DNA of 59,815 bases from an uncultured Bartonella sp. (GTDB taxonomy: Bacteria; Pseudomonadota; Alphaproteobacteria; Rhizobiales; Rhizobiaceae), in contig CAMLON010000009.1 of NCBI GenBank assembly GCA_946481695.1, positions 1-59,815 of the forward strand, written 5' to 3'. The translations under genes and the position numbers were made by a program. Shown here piece after piece: positions 47,159 through 57,077 of the stretch. The notes under the pieces were generated by a model. It was not told where the DNA came from, searched no databases, and was given only the letters and a program-made list of their open reading frames with translations. Positions within the stretch are counted from its first letter, which is position 1, and each line of letters starts with the position of its first letter.

Positions 47159-48448
47159 TCAACGGGAAATTTCTTTATCGGTAAAACCGACAAAGCAGGT
47201 GAGCGAGATAAAAGAACACAATAGCAGATAATAGCCGATATAAGCAGTGCCAAAGTTCTGGACGAGAGTTTCGGCAATATAGGGAGCAAATGAAGCTCCA
47301 ACAATGCCGGCGAGGTTGAATGTCATTGAAGCGCCGGTGTACCGTATTGTAGTGGGAAAGGGGGAGGCGAGTGCCGCACCGATTGGTCCGTAGGTAAGCC
47401 CCATGAGACCGAGGCCGACCGCCGAGAGAATGAAACTTCCGAACACACCTGCATCAAGAAGATAGGGCATAGAAAACGAAAATAACCCGATAAATATTGT
47501 GACCCATATCATCAAAGTGCGGCGACCGATACGGTCGGATATCTTTCCCGAAAAGGGGATAAGAAGACCGAAAAAGACGGCACCGACCATCTGGATTTCG
47601 AGAGCTTGGCCAAAAGTGAGGTTAAGATGGTGGGTTGAATAGGATAACAAATATGCACTGCACAGATAGAACAAGACAAATGTCGTCATGCCGGCAAAAC
47701 TGCCGAGGAAAAGTGCACGCGGATATTTAACGAAAACATCAATCAGGGGGACTTTTACGCGTTCCGCGTGTTCAACCGCCTTTTTGAATTCCGGCGTTTC
47801 GCTAATTGACAATCTTACCCAAAGACCAATGATCACCAGAATGACGGAAGCGATGAATGGGATGCGCCATCCCCATTCAAAACGTTGGCTTTCACTTAAA
47901 AAATTCCACATGAACCAGAATGTACCGGCAGAAAGGATTAATCCCGCAGGTGCACCAAGTTGTGGAAACATAGCATACCAGCCGCGTTTTTCCTTAGGAG
48001 CATTCTCTGTTGCCAGCAAAACGGCACCGCCCCATTCACCGCCCAATCCAAGGCCTTGGCCGAAGCGGCAAAGTGTAAGCAAAAGAGGAGCATACCAGCC
48101 GATTGTTTCATAAGTGGGTAGAAAACCGATGAGAACGGTTGAAATGCCCATTGTCAAAAGCGCGGCAACCAGCGTTACTTTGCGCCCCAATTTGTCACCA
48201 TAATGCCCGAAAATAATCGACCCTAAAGGGCGAGCAAAAAACGCTGCCGAAAAAATGGCAAAGGAACTTAAAAGGGCAACTGTCGGATCGCCTTTCGGGA
48301 AAAACAGCACGGGGAAAAGAAGTGCTGCTGCTGTTGCAAATACATAGAAATCGAAAAATTCGATTGTTGTGCCAATCATGCTGGCAAGCAAAATCTGTGT
48401 AATCGAATTTTGATGATCGACATTTTGCTCAATAGTAACCGTTGACAT
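47159..48448 (-). CDS. MFS transporter, metabolite:H+ symporter (MHS) type
   Basis: A 429-residue permease with 12 membrane helices. MHS signs are the start GTTIEFFDFYVFATAAAL, the loop GHYGDKLGRK between helices 2 and 3, and RFGQGLGLGGEWGGAV. The group contains shikimate, proline/betaine and dicarboxylate carriers; the substrate here is not known. The ATG at 48448 has GGAG at 11 bases. The region upstream is extremely AT-rich. No neighbour gives a metabolic hint. Confidence 0.9.
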   Translation of the reverse strand: MSTVTIEQNVDHQNSITQILLASMIGTTIEFFDFYVFATAAALLFPVLFFPKGDPTVALLSSFAIFSAAFFARPLGSIIFGHYGDKLGRKVTLVAALLTMGISTVLIGFLPTYETIGWYAPLLLTLCRFGQGLGLGGEWGGAVLLATENAPKEKRGWYAMFPQLGAPAGLILSAGTFWFMWNFLSESQRFEWGWRIPFIASVILVIIGLWVRLSISETPEFKKAVEHAERVKVPLIDVFVKYPRALFLGSFAGMTTFVLFYLCSAYLLSYSTHHLNLTFGQALEIQMVGAVFFGLLIPFSGKISDRIGRRTLMIWVTIFIGLFSFSMPYLLDAGVFGSFILSAVGLGLMGLTYGPIGAALASPFPTTIRYTGASMTFNLAGIVGASFAPYIAETLVQNFGTAYIGYYLLLCSFISLTCFVGFTDKEISR

Positions 48449-49027
48449 GAATAGAAAATCTCCGCCCAAAAATCGTAATGATATTTTAAAAATCGTTTAT
48501 AACGATTATAAAAATTTCGTATCGCTGTCGAGTCCGGTTTACTAAAATTCTCGTGAATAATTTATGACGGCTTAATGAAAAGGTCGAAAAGGTATTGTTA
48601 AAAATTCTTGAATTGCTAGTTTTAAATATATTTTCAGTAATGCTAGCGTTTTAATGAAAAAATAGTTATAAAACATATAATATTAATAATAAAACATATA
48701 CAATAAATAATATTTTGTAATTATTTATAATAATATTTTTATTAACAATATTTATAAATAAATAATTACAATTAATATATTATATTTTAAATAAATAGAG
48801 ACTATATTAATCAGTCAGAATAACGCGAAGATTTTTCACTTATATTATAATAATGTTAAGACAACCAAGCAGCCGAAGTCATGTTGGGATGATGGCTGTC
48901 TCCTTTCGACGGCGTTTGTTAGTTCAATAAAATAAAATCCGATAGCCATGAATCTCCCGGGGGCAAAGCGTGGCTATTCAAAGCAATTATCTATACGGTC
49001 CCTATATAGCTTTTGTTGAAATAGCTT
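48449..49027. other. AT-rich intergenic region upstream of the MFS gene
   Basis: 579 bp without genes. Positions 48661-48810 contain only about 10 G or C in 150 bases, far below the rest of the window. Two copies of TGCTAG followed by T/A-rich sequence are at 48614 and 48641. The right end carries the ABC-F terminator. The region between may hold the MFS promoter. Confidence 0.6.
48925..48977 (-). terminator. Probable terminator of the ABC-F gene
   Basis: ATAGCCA (48942-48948) and TGGCTAT (48971-48977) form a 7-bp stem with a G/C-rich interior. On the minus strand ATTTTATTTTATT follows soon after. It lies about 50 bp after the ABC-F stop. Confidence 0.55.
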
Positions 49028-50914
49028 TTATTGGATGGCATCCTCGTATTCGGCACTCATTTTAAGCCAACGGCTTTCGGCATCTTCAAGCCGGCCTGCA
49101 GCATCGGCACGTTCTTTTGCAAGTTCGGCACCTTTATCAGGCGATTTTGAAAAGAGATCCGGTGCAGCAAGTTCGTTATCAAGACGAGCAATCAGTTTTT
49201 GTAACCGGTCTATCAGTGCCTCTGTATCGGTGATTTGTTTTTTAAGTGGAGCCAATCCGGCACGTTTTTCAGCGTTGGCTTTGCGTTGTTCATTTTTCGA
49301 TTTTTGCGGAGCTGAGCGTTTTTCTTCCCTAACGGTGGCTCGTGATTTCGGAAGCCCCAAAATGTCGTTACGATAATCATCCATATCACCTTCATAGGGA
49401 TGCACCGTTCCATTACGCACGAGCCAAAGCCGGTCTGCTGTCGCTTCGATAAGGTGTCGGTCGTGTGCAATGAGAATGACTGCTCCCTCGAATTCATTGA
49501 GCGCCATAACTAGCGATTCACGGCTATCAATGTCGAGGTGGTTGGTCGGCTCGTCAAGAATAAGCAGATTTGGGCCTTCGAATGTGGCAAGCCCCATGAG
49601 CAAACGGGCTTTTTCCCCGCCGGACAGTTCTTTGGCTTTTGTCATCATCTTTTCAGTTGATAAGCCCATGCGTGCAACAGCGGCGCGGATTTTTGCTTCG
49701 GGTTCCTTTGGCATCAGTCTGCGCACATGTTCGATAGGGTTTTCCTCGGGCCTCAAATCATCAAGCTGATGCTGGGCGAAAAATGCCACTTTCAGATTTG
49801 GTGACACTGTCATTGTGCCAGCCTCGGCTTTAAGACGGCCCGCGAGTAATTTTGCCAGAGTGGATTTTCCGTTACCGTTTGCACCGAGAAGTGCAATTCT
49901 GTCGTCATTATCTATTCTTAGGTCAAGGCCTTTCAATACGGGTTTTCCCGGTTCATATCCGACATCGACTTTTGACAGCGCAATGATTGGCGATGCGGCT
50001 GTCTTTTCCGCCGAGGGGAATGAAAAAGGTTGCACGTGTTCATCCTGCCAAACGCTGATAGGTTTCAGCTTCTCCAATGCTTTCAACCGTGATTGCGCTT
50101 GTCGTGCCTTGGTTGCTTTGGCACGGAAACGACGGACAAAATCTTCCATGTGTTTGCGATGGGCTTCCTGTTTGGCCGCCTGCTTCTGCTGAAGTTCTTT
50201 TGTTTGCGCATGTTGGCGTTCGAATTGGTCATAATTTCCACGCCAGAGAGTGAGTTTTTTGTTTTCAAGATGTAGAATTGAAGTCGTTGCGCTGTTCAGC
50301 AGTTCCCGATCGTGACTGATAACAATAACTGAATAGGGGTAACGACGTACATATTCAATAAGCCAGAGTGTACCTTCAAGATCCAGATAGTTGGTCGGTT
50401 CATCAAGCAAGAGAAGGTCAGGCTCGGAAAACAGAACCGCTGCAAGCGCAACGCGCATGCGCCATCCGCCGGAAAAGGAAGAGGCAGGACGCTGTTGCGC
50501 TTCTGCATCAAATCCCAGTCCTGATAAAATGCTACCGGCACGGGCTTCGGCAGAATGCGCACCGATATCACTAAGACGTGTATGAATTGCAGCAATTCTC
50601 ATCGGGTCGGTTGCCGTTTCAGCTTCCTTTAACAATTGAGCCCGTTCTTTATCTGCTGCGAGAACTATTGAAATGAGCGAATCCTCGGTTCCGGGGGCTT
50701 CTTGTGCGACTTGACCGATGCGGGTGTCTTTCGGAATAGTAACATCGCCGGTTTCAGGGGCGAGTTCCCCCATAATGACACGAAAAAGCGTTGACTTGCC
50801 AGCTCCATTATGGCCGACAAAGCCGGTTTTTGCTCCGGTAGGAAGCGTGGCGCTGGAATGGTCAATCAGAAGACGTCCAGCGAGCCGGACTGTGATATCG
50901 TTCAAAATCAACAT
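49028..50914 (-). CDS. ABC-F family ATPase
   Basis: A soluble protein of 628 residues with two ABC domains and no membrane part. ABC-F proteins act on the ribosome, for example in relief of stalled translation. Both Walker A motifs (GHNGAGKST and GANGNGKST), both signature motifs (SFSGGWRMR, LSGGEKARL) and the DEPTNYLD/DEPTNHLD pair are present. A charged linker sits between, and a coiled-coil C-terminus (ADAAGRLEDAESRWLKM) follows. The layout resembles YheS/Uup. I start at the ATG at 50914 (MLILNDITVRLAG); upstream ATG/TTG codons are possible, and no clear ribosome binding site decides it. Confidence 0.9.
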   Translation of the reverse strand: MLILNDITVRLAGRLLIDHSSATLPTGAKTGFVGHNGAGKSTLFRVIMGELAPETGDVTIPKDTRIGQVAQEAPGTEDSLISIVLAADKERAQLLKEAETATDPMRIAAIHTRLSDIGAHSAEARAGSILSGLGFDAEAQQRPASSFSGGWRMRVALAAVLFSEPDLLLLDEPTNYLDLEGTLWLIEYVRRYPYSVIVISHDRELLNSATTSILHLENKKLTLWRGNYDQFERQHAQTKELQQKQAAKQEAHRKHMEDFVRRFRAKATKARQAQSRLKALEKLKPISVWQDEHVQPFSFPSAEKTAASPIIALSKVDVGYEPGKPVLKGLDLRIDNDDRIALLGANGNGKSTLAKLLAGRLKAEAGTMTVSPNLKVAFFAQHQLDDLRPEENPIEHVRRLMPKEPEAKIRAAVARMGLSTEKMMTKAKELSGGEKARLLMGLATFEGPNLLILDEPTNHLDIDSRESLVMALNEFEGAVILIAHDRHLIEATADRLWLVRNGTVHPYEGDMDDYRNDILGLPKSRATVREEKRSAPQKSKNEQRKANAEKRAGLAPLKKQITDTEALIDRLQKLIARLDNELAAPDLFSKSPDKGAELAKERADAAGRLEDAESRWLKMSAEYEDAIQ

Positions 50915-51132
50915 GACGTCAGGCTTTTGCATAGGTTTTGCAGTGAACGCAAGCAAAATCGTTTCAATTGCTGGTTAAAAATCCTGTTATTACGACAGTA
51001 AAATAATCACGGCTGAAAAATGATAGAATAATCGAAAAAATGTACCTCGGTGGGAAACGGGTTCCACTTGGCAAAAGCCGGTTATACGGTTATAGAGACG
51101 CAACTGAAAAATATATTTATGAAGGTGGCAAA

Positions 51133-51555
51133 ATGGCTATAGAACGCACTTTTTCGATGATTAAACCTGATGCAACACGCCGTAACCTTACGGGTGCTAT
51201 CACAAAAATGCTTGAGGAGGCAGGCCTGCGGGTTGTTGCTTCCAAGCGCGTATGGATGAGCTTGCGGGAAGCAGAAGGCTTTTATGCTGTCCATAAAGAT
51301 CGCCCGTTTTTTGGTGAATTGACTGAATTCATGTCGTCCGGTCCTACTGTTGTTCAGGTGCTTGAAGGTGAAAATGCGATTGCAAAAAATCGTGAAATTA
51401 TGGGCGCCACAAATCCTGCCGATGCTGCGGAAGGCACAATTCGCAAAACTTTTGCTTTGTCCATTGGTGAAAACTCCGTTCACGGCTCGGATTCACCAAA
51501 AACAGCCAAGGAAGAGATTGCCTACTGGTTTTCTGGTACAGAAATTGTTGGCTGA
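51133..51555 (+). CDS. ndk: Nucleoside diphosphate kinase
   Basis: Ndk balances nucleoside triphosphates by phosphate transfer through a His intermediate. The catalytic His117 is in SVHGSDS. The 140-residue length is exactly usual. The ATG at 51133 with AAGG upstream fits; the frame open to 51040 is not used. A clear terminator follows. Confidence 0.97.
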   Translation: MAIERTFSMIKPDATRRNLTGAITKMLEEAGLRVVASKRVWMSLREAEGFYAVHKDRPFFGELTEFMSSGPTVVQVLEGENAIAKNREIMGATNPADAAEGTIRKTFALSIGENSVHGSDSPKTAKEEIAYWFSGTEIVG

Positions 51556-51582
51556 TAAAAGTTTGAGACATCAATAGAATTG

Positions 51583-51613
51583 AAAAGCCCGGGCAAAAAC
51601 CGGGCTTTTCAGT
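51583..51613 (+). terminator. Rho-independent terminator of ndk
   Basis: AAAAGCCCGG (51583-51592) and CCGGGCTTTT (51600-51609) form a perfect 10-bp stem with a 7-base loop and built-in T run. It is symmetric and could also serve the convergent META-domain gene. Confidence 0.9.
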
Positions 51614-51693
51614 TACACTGAAATACTTTTTTAATTGCGAGTATTCATTCGCGGTATCTGCCGACCTTAATTGTTTTACCTGTTTTCGATGAA

Positions 51694-52548
51694 TTAAAGT
51701 TCCGGCACGAGGCGAGCAACATAGTTGCCATTTTCATCCTTTAAAATAAGGCGTCCCAAATCGTCGAACATGTAAGTCTTTGCCTTGGCAAGCATTTCAA
51801 TAAAGCGGTTTTCTTGTTGGGAGATGGCTTCAGCACATGCCATAAAAGTCATTGCAGGCGGGTCAAAAGCAATGGCCTCCGCGTCACTATCGATGAAGAC
51901 GGATGTCGTATATCGGTTGCAACCGCCGCTACCCGTTATCCGGTATTTTGGAAGCCCTGCAGCTTTTTTGTCTTCGGCTTTGTCTTCAACCGCAAGGGTC
52001 AGATGCGAGTTGTCAATCACTCCCGTTCCAAACATATCCTCCACTTTCCATTCATGGCCGGCAATTGTTGTTGAAACCGGTTTCGGCGTTGTTGTCGACT
52101 GGCTGACCATGCCCAAAACGAGCTCGTAATGGGCATTTTTATCTTCCGGAGTGACCGGCTTTCTTTCGTCGCTTACAAACCACAAAATATCGCCAACAGC
52201 GATGCGCGCCTGAAGAGCATATTTGTGCTGGGGATTGATATTGGCTGGATCAACCGGAAGGTCAAATTCTATAGGCACTGAACCGTCCGGTTGTTGCGAA
52301 ATTTCAGCCACAACCGGAAACGGCCCCTCGGGATTGGTCACATCGACAAGCTGAACAATGAGATAAGCATGTTGGGGGAGCTCGATGCGTTGCAGATAAG
52401 TGACATCGCCATGAATAGTCAACGATTCTGATGCAGCGCTATAGGCAGGGATAATTGTGTTCATTACAACCGCCGGTAATGCGACAAGATAAACGCCCGC
52501 CAATGCCGTTGCGCCAAATGTAAAAGCCGCAAAGATATTTCGTTTCAT
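51694..52548 (-). CDS. Exported YbaY-like plus META domain protein
   Basis: A 284-residue protein with an N-terminal signal or anchor segment (AAFTFGATALAGVYLVALPAVV). A YbaY/YscW-like domain of about 100 residues (GDVTYLQRIELPQHAYLIVQL) follows. A META/HslJ-like domain from about 160 carries SGSGGCNRY-type and TFMACA motifs, the latter with a paired Cys (C near 215 and 240). HslJ-type domains are linked to heat-shock and antibiotic tolerance in E. coli; the role here is unknown. It is convergent to ndk. Confidence 0.85.
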   Translation of the reverse strand: MKRNIFAAFTFGATALAGVYLVALPAVVMNTIIPAYSAASESLTIHGDVTYLQRIELPQHAYLIVQLVDVTNPEGPFPVVAEISQQPDGSVPIEFDLPVDPANINPQHKYALQARIAVGDILWFVSDERKPVTPEDKNAHYELVLGMVSQSTTTPKPVSTTIAGHEWKVEDMFGTGVIDNSHLTLAVEDKAEDKKAAGLPKYRITGSGGCNRYTTSVFIDSDAEAIAFDPPAMTFMACAEAISQQENRFIEMLAKAKTYMFDDLGRLILKDENGNYVARLVPEL

Positions 52549-52791
52549 GAATCGATGTTACCCTTGTTGAAAGTGGATGTTTCAATGGACAAAACCGCAT
52601 TTAACGGGACCTTTTGCCAGTTGACCGAGCTTCAACACTCCTTTTAATAGTTATGGCGTTTTTTCTGGAAAAAATAAGGCATTTTCAAACACGATCCCCT
52701 GAAATCTGAGGTTAAATTTTAATTGTTCCAAAGATCGGGTGTTTTACAAAAACAATAACCTCGCAAAAATGAGTCCTTTGTGAATTCAATG

Positions 52792-53277
52792 TTATTTTGT
52801 TTTTTCTTTATCTCTCAGTTTTTTTTGCCATCTCGCTTTCGTAAGGACATCTGTCTCTTTCGCTTCAACCCAATTTTGTGGCGTACCATCGACAAGATGT
52901 TCTTTTTTCCAGAAGGGTGCTTCGGTTTTCAGAAAATCCATAATGAAATTTGCTGCATCGAAAGCTTCTCTGCGGTGAGGGGAGGCCGTGACAACCAGAA
53001 CAATCTGTTCGCCTACTTTGATTGTCCCGAAACGGTGAATGACGGTAACTCCGTTTAATGACCATCGTTTCGAAGCATCTTCAACAATCTCTTTAATGCG
53101 TTTTTCGGCCATTCCGGGGTAATGCTCGATTTCAAGAGCAGAAAGACGCCCACCTTCGCTCCGGCATAACCCACAGAATGCAACAATACCGCCGATTGAC
53201 GGTGAAAGGCTGCGGATATGGTCTACCTCTCTTCCCATATCAAAATCTTGCGGCTGGACAGAGATTTTAAATTTCAT
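52792..53277 (-). CDS. moaE: Molybdopterin synthase catalytic subunit
   Basis: MoaE, with thiocarboxylated MoaD, turns precursor Z into molybdopterin. The 161-residue protein has the family blocks GGIVAFCGLCRSEG, LEIEHYPGMAEKRI and TASPHRREAFDA. The Lys in the VDFLKTEAPFWKKE-like segment is part of the active site in relatives. The ATG at 53277 has GGGTGG upstream. It starts a few bases after moaD. Confidence 0.94.
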   Translation of the reverse strand: MKFKISVQPQDFDMGREVDHIRSLSPSIGGIVAFCGLCRSEGGRLSALEIEHYPGMAEKRIKEIVEDASKRWSLNGVTVIHRFGTIKVGEQIVLVVTASPHRREAFDAANFIMDFLKTEAPFWKKEHLVDGTPQNWVEAKETDVLTKARWQKKLRDKEKTK

Positions 53278-53281
53278 TGGT

Positions 53282-53533
53282 TCAACCACCCGTCATCGGT
53301 GGAAAGAGTGCAATTTCATGCGCTTTTCCAATGAGGCTATCGTGATCGACATGTTCTTCGTCGATAGCCACACGGATAAGCTCCGGCTTCTCCAGCGCAT
53401 AAGCATAATTTTCCCCGAGGGTTTTGAGATAGGAAAGAAGATTATCTACCGTTTTGACGTTTTCCGGCAATTCAAGAGTTTCTTCTCCGCGACCAATACG
53501 TTCGCGAACCCAGGCAAAATATTGTAATTTCAT
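53282..53533 (-). CDS. moaD: Molybdopterin synthase sulfur carrier subunit
   Basis: An 83-residue ubiquitin-like sulfur carrier ending in the obligatory Gly-Gly (PPMTGG), where the thiocarboxylate forms. It lies directly before moaE and 9 bp after pgsA. No other molybdenum cofactor gene is in the window. Confidence 0.94.
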   Translation of the reverse strand: MKLQYFAWVRERIGRGEETLELPENVKTVDNLLSYLKTLGENYAYALEKPELIRVAIDEEHVDHDSLIGKAHEIALFPPMTGG

Positions 53534-53542
53534 GCGTATCCT

Positions 53543-54124
53543 TTAATCAATCACGTGTTTAAGACCGGCACGGAAGTAATCCCAACCAGTCCATAAAGTA
53601 AGAATAGCGGCGACCCACAACATGACAAGTCCGAATTCGGTTGCATAAGGAATAACTTTATCGCCAGCAGGTCCGGCAAGCAGAAAAACGATTGAAAACA
53701 TTTGCACGGTCGTTTTCCATTTTGCGAGCCTCGAGACCGGCACGCTTACTTTGAGCGAGGCCAGATATTCGCGCAATCCAGAAACGAGAATTTCTCGACA
53801 GAGAATGATAATTGCAGCCCAAAGAGCCCAACCGGCGATTGTACCATCGGCAGCAAGCAACAGAAGACAAGCCGAGACAAGCAGTTTATCGGCTATCGGG
53901 TCGAGCATACGACCGATATTCGAGGTCTGTTTCCAGATGCGGGCAAGATATCCGTCGAAAAAGTCAGTAATGGAGGCAACCACAAATATGACAACCGCCC
54001 ACCACCGTGCGGTGTCGGTTGATTGCAGGCGGCCTTCCACAAAAAAGCACAAGACAACAAGTGGAACAGCAATAATGCGTGCATATGTAAGGATGTTTGG
54101 CAACGATAAAGTGTGGTTTTTCAT
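53543..54124 (-). CDS. pgsA: CDP-diacylglycerol--glycerol-3-phosphate 3-phosphatidyltransferase
   Basis: PgsA makes phosphatidylglycerol phosphate, the anionic branch of phospholipid synthesis. The CDP-alcohol motif is complete at 57-79: D57-G58, A61-R62, G71, D75 and D79. The 193-residue protein has about five membrane segments. It lies in a leftward group with uvrC upstream and moaD-moaE downstream. Confidence 0.96.
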   Translation of the reverse strand: MKNHTLSLPNILTYARIIAVPLVVLCFFVEGRLQSTDTARWWAVVIFVVASITDFFDGYLARIWKQTSNIGRMLDPIADKLLVSACLLLLAADGTIAGWALWAAIIILCREILVSGLREYLASLKVSVPVSRLAKWKTTVQMFSIVFLLAGPAGDKVIPYATEFGLVMLWVAAILTLWTGWDYFRAGLKHVID

Positions 54125-54211
54125 TATGCCGTAATCAATCCTTTTAACGTCTTAGGGCTGCTTAAAAACGGGACAAGCAAAGCGGCCGATCGGTGAACTT
54201 TAACAAAGGCA

Positions 54212-54248
54212 ATCAAATATGCCCTTTTTAACAAAGGGCATATTTGTT
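54212..54248 (-). terminator. Hairpin between uvrC and pgsA
   Basis: AAATATGCCCTTT (54215-54227) and AAAGGGCATATTT (54233-54245) form a perfect 13-bp stem with a 5-base loop. The T run after it is short on both strands. It is the best candidate for ending uvrC transcription, 53 bp after the stop. Confidence 0.65.
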
Positions 54249-54297
54249 GAATCAAGATCTTTATATAAATTAGCGATAGAATTGACAGAAACAAGCA

Positions 54298-56310
54298 TTA
54301 TCTTTCATTAAAATAATCGTGGATTTGTTGTGCCGTCGCGGCCGATATTCCTTCGACTTTCATCAAATCTTCCACCGCCGCACCGGCAACGGCTTTTGCA
54401 GTTCCGAAATGGCCAAGCAATGCACGTTTACGCGCCGGTCCGATGCCTTCCACTTCGTCGAGCGGATTTTTCATCATTTCTTTTTTACGTTTTATGCGGT
54501 GGGTGCCGATGGCGAAACGGTGTGCTTCATCACGTAGCCGCTCGAGAAAATAAAGTACGGGGTCGCGCGGTGGTAACATGAAAGGTGGACGACCGGAGAT
54601 AAAGAATCGTTCTCTTCCTGCCTCGCGATCGACACCTTTTGCAACGCCGATAGCAGTCACAACATCGTCGATGCCGAGTTCTCTGAGCATTTCGTGCACA
54701 ACGGTCATCTGGCCTTCGCCGCCGTCAATTAGTATAATATCGGGCCAGGCCGGAAAACTGTCGTCATTGCCAGCAGTATCATTGGCTTGAGGTGCCGGTA
54801 TACCATGTTCTTTGATGAGCCTTTTGAACCGCCGGTCGATAACCTCCTTCATCATACCGAAGTCATCACCCGGCGTTATATCGGTCGAGCAGATATTGAA
54901 TTTTCTATATTGGTTCTTGATAAAACCTTCGCGTCCGGCAACGATCATGCCGCCAACTGCATTGGTTCCCATGATATGCGAGTTATCATAAACCTCGATA
55001 CGACGGGGTACTTTTTCAAGACCGAATGTGTCTGCAACCCCTTGCAACAGTTTATCCTGTGTCGAAGTTTCAGCAAGCCTACGTCCCAAGGCTTCGCGTG
55101 CGTTAGTCAGCGCATGTTCGACAAGTGACTTTCTTTCACCCCTTTGTGGCACCGAAATTGTTACTTTGCGTTCTGCTTTTTCTGAAAGGGCTGTTACGAG
55201 CAATTCTTCCTCGTCGACATGGTCGGAAAGCAGAATAAGTTTCGGCACCGGTTTGTCATCATAAAACTGGGCAAGAAAAGCCCCGAGCACTTCAGGAGCA
55301 GAAATGGAAGGGTCAGCCTTCGGAAAATAGGAACGATTTCCCCAATTCTGTCCTGTTCTGAAGAAGAACACCTGAATGCACGTCATTCCGCCCTGCTGGG
55401 CGATAGCAAAAACATCTGCTTCATCAACTGTTTGCGGGTTGATTTCCTGATGTCCCTGAATGTGGGACAAGGCCGACAAACGGTCGCGATAGACGGCAGC
55501 CCTTTCAAAGTCGAGTTTGTCAGCTGCCTCCCGCATGATTTTTGCCATATTGTCTTGAATAGCTTGACTTTTTCCCGAAAGAAAAGCTTCCGCCTCGTCG
55601 ACAAGTTTCATGTAATCGGCGTCGCTGATTTCATGTGTACAAGGAGCTGAACACCTTTTGATCTGATAGAGCAAGCAGGGTCTGGTGCGCGATTCCATGA
55701 CAGAATCGGTGCATGTCCTAAGCAGGAACGCTCTTTGCATGGCGTTGATTGTTCTTGTGACCGCACCGGCTGAAGCAAAGGGGCCGAAATAATCACCTTT
55801 ACGAGAGCGTGCACCCCGATGTTTATAGATAGCAGGAGCACGTGTATCACGTGTAATGATAATATAGGGAAAGCTTTTGTCATCGCGCAGAAGAACATTA
55901 AAACGCGGGCGCAACCGTTTGATAAGATTGGCTTCCAACAGAAGAGCTTCGGTTTCTGTGCTGGTAACCACAAATTCCATGTAATGGGTGGCTCGTATCA
56001 TTCGCGCAATACGGTTGTTGTGTCCGTGTCCACGCGCGTAATTTGATACGCGTTTTTTCAAATTTCGCGCTTTCCCGACATAAAGCACGTTGCCATCCTT
56101 GTCGAACATGCGGTAAACCCCCGGTTTATTCGGCAAATTTTTAACAAATTCCTGAATGAGCGGTGCACCGGTGAGCTTCAGATCATCATTTTTGAAGCCA
56201 CCCTTATCCCAGATAATATCGGGGGTCAGCGAAGCAGACTTGCGATCTCCATCCGATTTCGCTTCCTGATTTTTAGCGGCCTCAGTGTTTTGTTCGTTCA
56301 AGGATTTCAT
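54298..56310 (-). CDS. uvrC: Excinuclease ABC subunit C
   Basis: UvrC makes both cuts around damaged DNA in nucleotide excision repair. The order in this 670-residue protein is: a polar N-terminal extension (1-50), a GIY-YIG nuclease (64-140, PGVYRMFD and [14 protein letters not shown]), a UVR segment ([15 protein letters not shown]) and an RNase H-like nuclease ([21 protein letters not shown]). Helix-hairpin-helix motifs close the protein ([13 protein letters not shown]). The extension makes it longer than the 610 of E. coli. Confidence 0.97.
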   Translation of the reverse strand: MKSLNEQNTEAAKNQEAKSDGDRKSASLTPDIIWDKGGFKNDDLKLTGAPLIQEFVKNLPNKPGVYRMFDKDGNVLYVGKARNLKKRVSNYARGHGHNNRIARMIRATHYMEFVVTSTETEALLLEANLIKRLRPRFNVLLRDDKSFPYIIITRDTRAPAIYKHRGARSRKGDYFGPFASAGAVTRTINAMQRAFLLRTCTDSVMESRTRPCLLYQIKRCSAPCTHEISDADYMKLVDEAEAFLSGKSQAIQDNMAKIMREAADKLDFERAAVYRDRLSALSHIQGHQEINPQTVDEADVFAIAQQGGMTCIQVFFFRTGQNWGNRSYFPKADPSISAPEVLGAFLAQFYDDKPVPKLILLSDHVDEEELLVTALSEKAERKVTISVPQRGERKSLVEHALTNAREALGRRLAETSTQDKLLQGVADTFGLEKVPRRIEVYDNSHIMGTNAVGGMIVAGREGFIKNQYRKFNICSTDITPGDDFGMMKEVIDRRFKRLIKEHGIPAPQANDTAGNDDSFPAWPDIILIDGGEGQMTVVHEMLRELGIDDVVTAIGVAKGVDREAGRERFFISGRPPFMLPPRDPVLYFLERLRDEAHRFAIGTHRIKRKKEMMKNPLDEVEGIGPARKRALLGHFGTAKAVAGAAVEDLMKVEGISAATAQQIHDYFNER

Positions 56311-56312
56311 AA

Positions 56313-57077
56313 TTATTCAATTAGTCCTGCAATATCGGGCGTTTGCCACATAAGATGCTGGCCGCCATCTAAAGCAATCATTTGTCCGGTTATTGACGTT
56401 TGCCACCAAAAATAACGTATAGTTGCACCAAATTCGGACAATTCCGGCCCATGTTCAAGCAAAACAGACCGCGCTTGTCTTAAAAAATCCTCGTCGTCCT
56501 GCCTTGGACTTTTAAGTGTTGGTCCCGGACCGATGGCGTTAACGCGGATACGGGGTGCAAGGGCCTGAGCGAGAGTTTTTGTCAATGTCCAGAGCGATGA
56601 TTTGGATAGAGTATATGACAGAAAATTGGGGTTAAGTTTCAAAACGCGCTGGTCAATAATATTGACGATTAATCCTTGCAAATTATCCGGCAATAGGAAA
56701 AACATGCGGTCAGCCAAAAGGGCAGGGGTTTTCAGGTGGATTGCAAAATGTTTATCCCAGATATCCATATCAAGTGCACCGATGTGATCATCAAGAAACA
56801 AAGAGGCATTGTTGACAAGGATTTCAACCGGCCGTCCCATTTTCTCTGTCACAGTTTCCAAAAGGCCTTTGCCATGGGTTTTCAGGAGATCGGATTGAAA
56901 AGACAAAGCTCTGGCTCCGGAAGCTTCCAGTTTGCGCACGAGCTCGTCGGCTTCATTTTTCCCTTCGTTATAATGAATGGCGAGATCGAAACCATGTTTA
57001 GCTAAATCAAGCGCCATTGCGGCACCTAAACGTTTGGCACCGCCTGTAATCAAAACGACAGGACGCTTCTTTTCCAT
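56313..57077 (-). CDS. SDR-family oxidoreductase, pteridine reductase-like
   Basis: A 254-residue short-chain dehydrogenase with the cofactor loop TGGAKRLG at 11-18. That wording, with [10 protein letters not shown] soon after and YTLSKSSL holding Y-x3-K, resembles FolM/pteridine reductases. The end has [12 protein letters not shown]. The usual Ser of the catalytic triad is not obvious: the stretch before Tyr reads IVNIIDQRV. The gene ends 2 bp before uvrC starts, so they are cotranscribed. Confidence 0.85.
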   Translation of the reverse strand: MEKKRPVVLITGGAKRLGAAMALDLAKHGFDLAIHYNEGKNEADELVRKLEASGARALSFQSDLLKTHGKGLLETVTEKMGRPVEILVNNASLFLDDHIGALDMDIWDKHFAIHLKTPALLADRMFFLLPDNLQGLIVNIIDQRVLKLNPNFLSYTLSKSSLWTLTKTLAQALAPRIRVNAIGPGPTLKSPRQDDEDFLRQARSVLLEHGPELSEFGATIRYFWWQTSITGQMIALDGGQHLMWQTPDIAGLIE

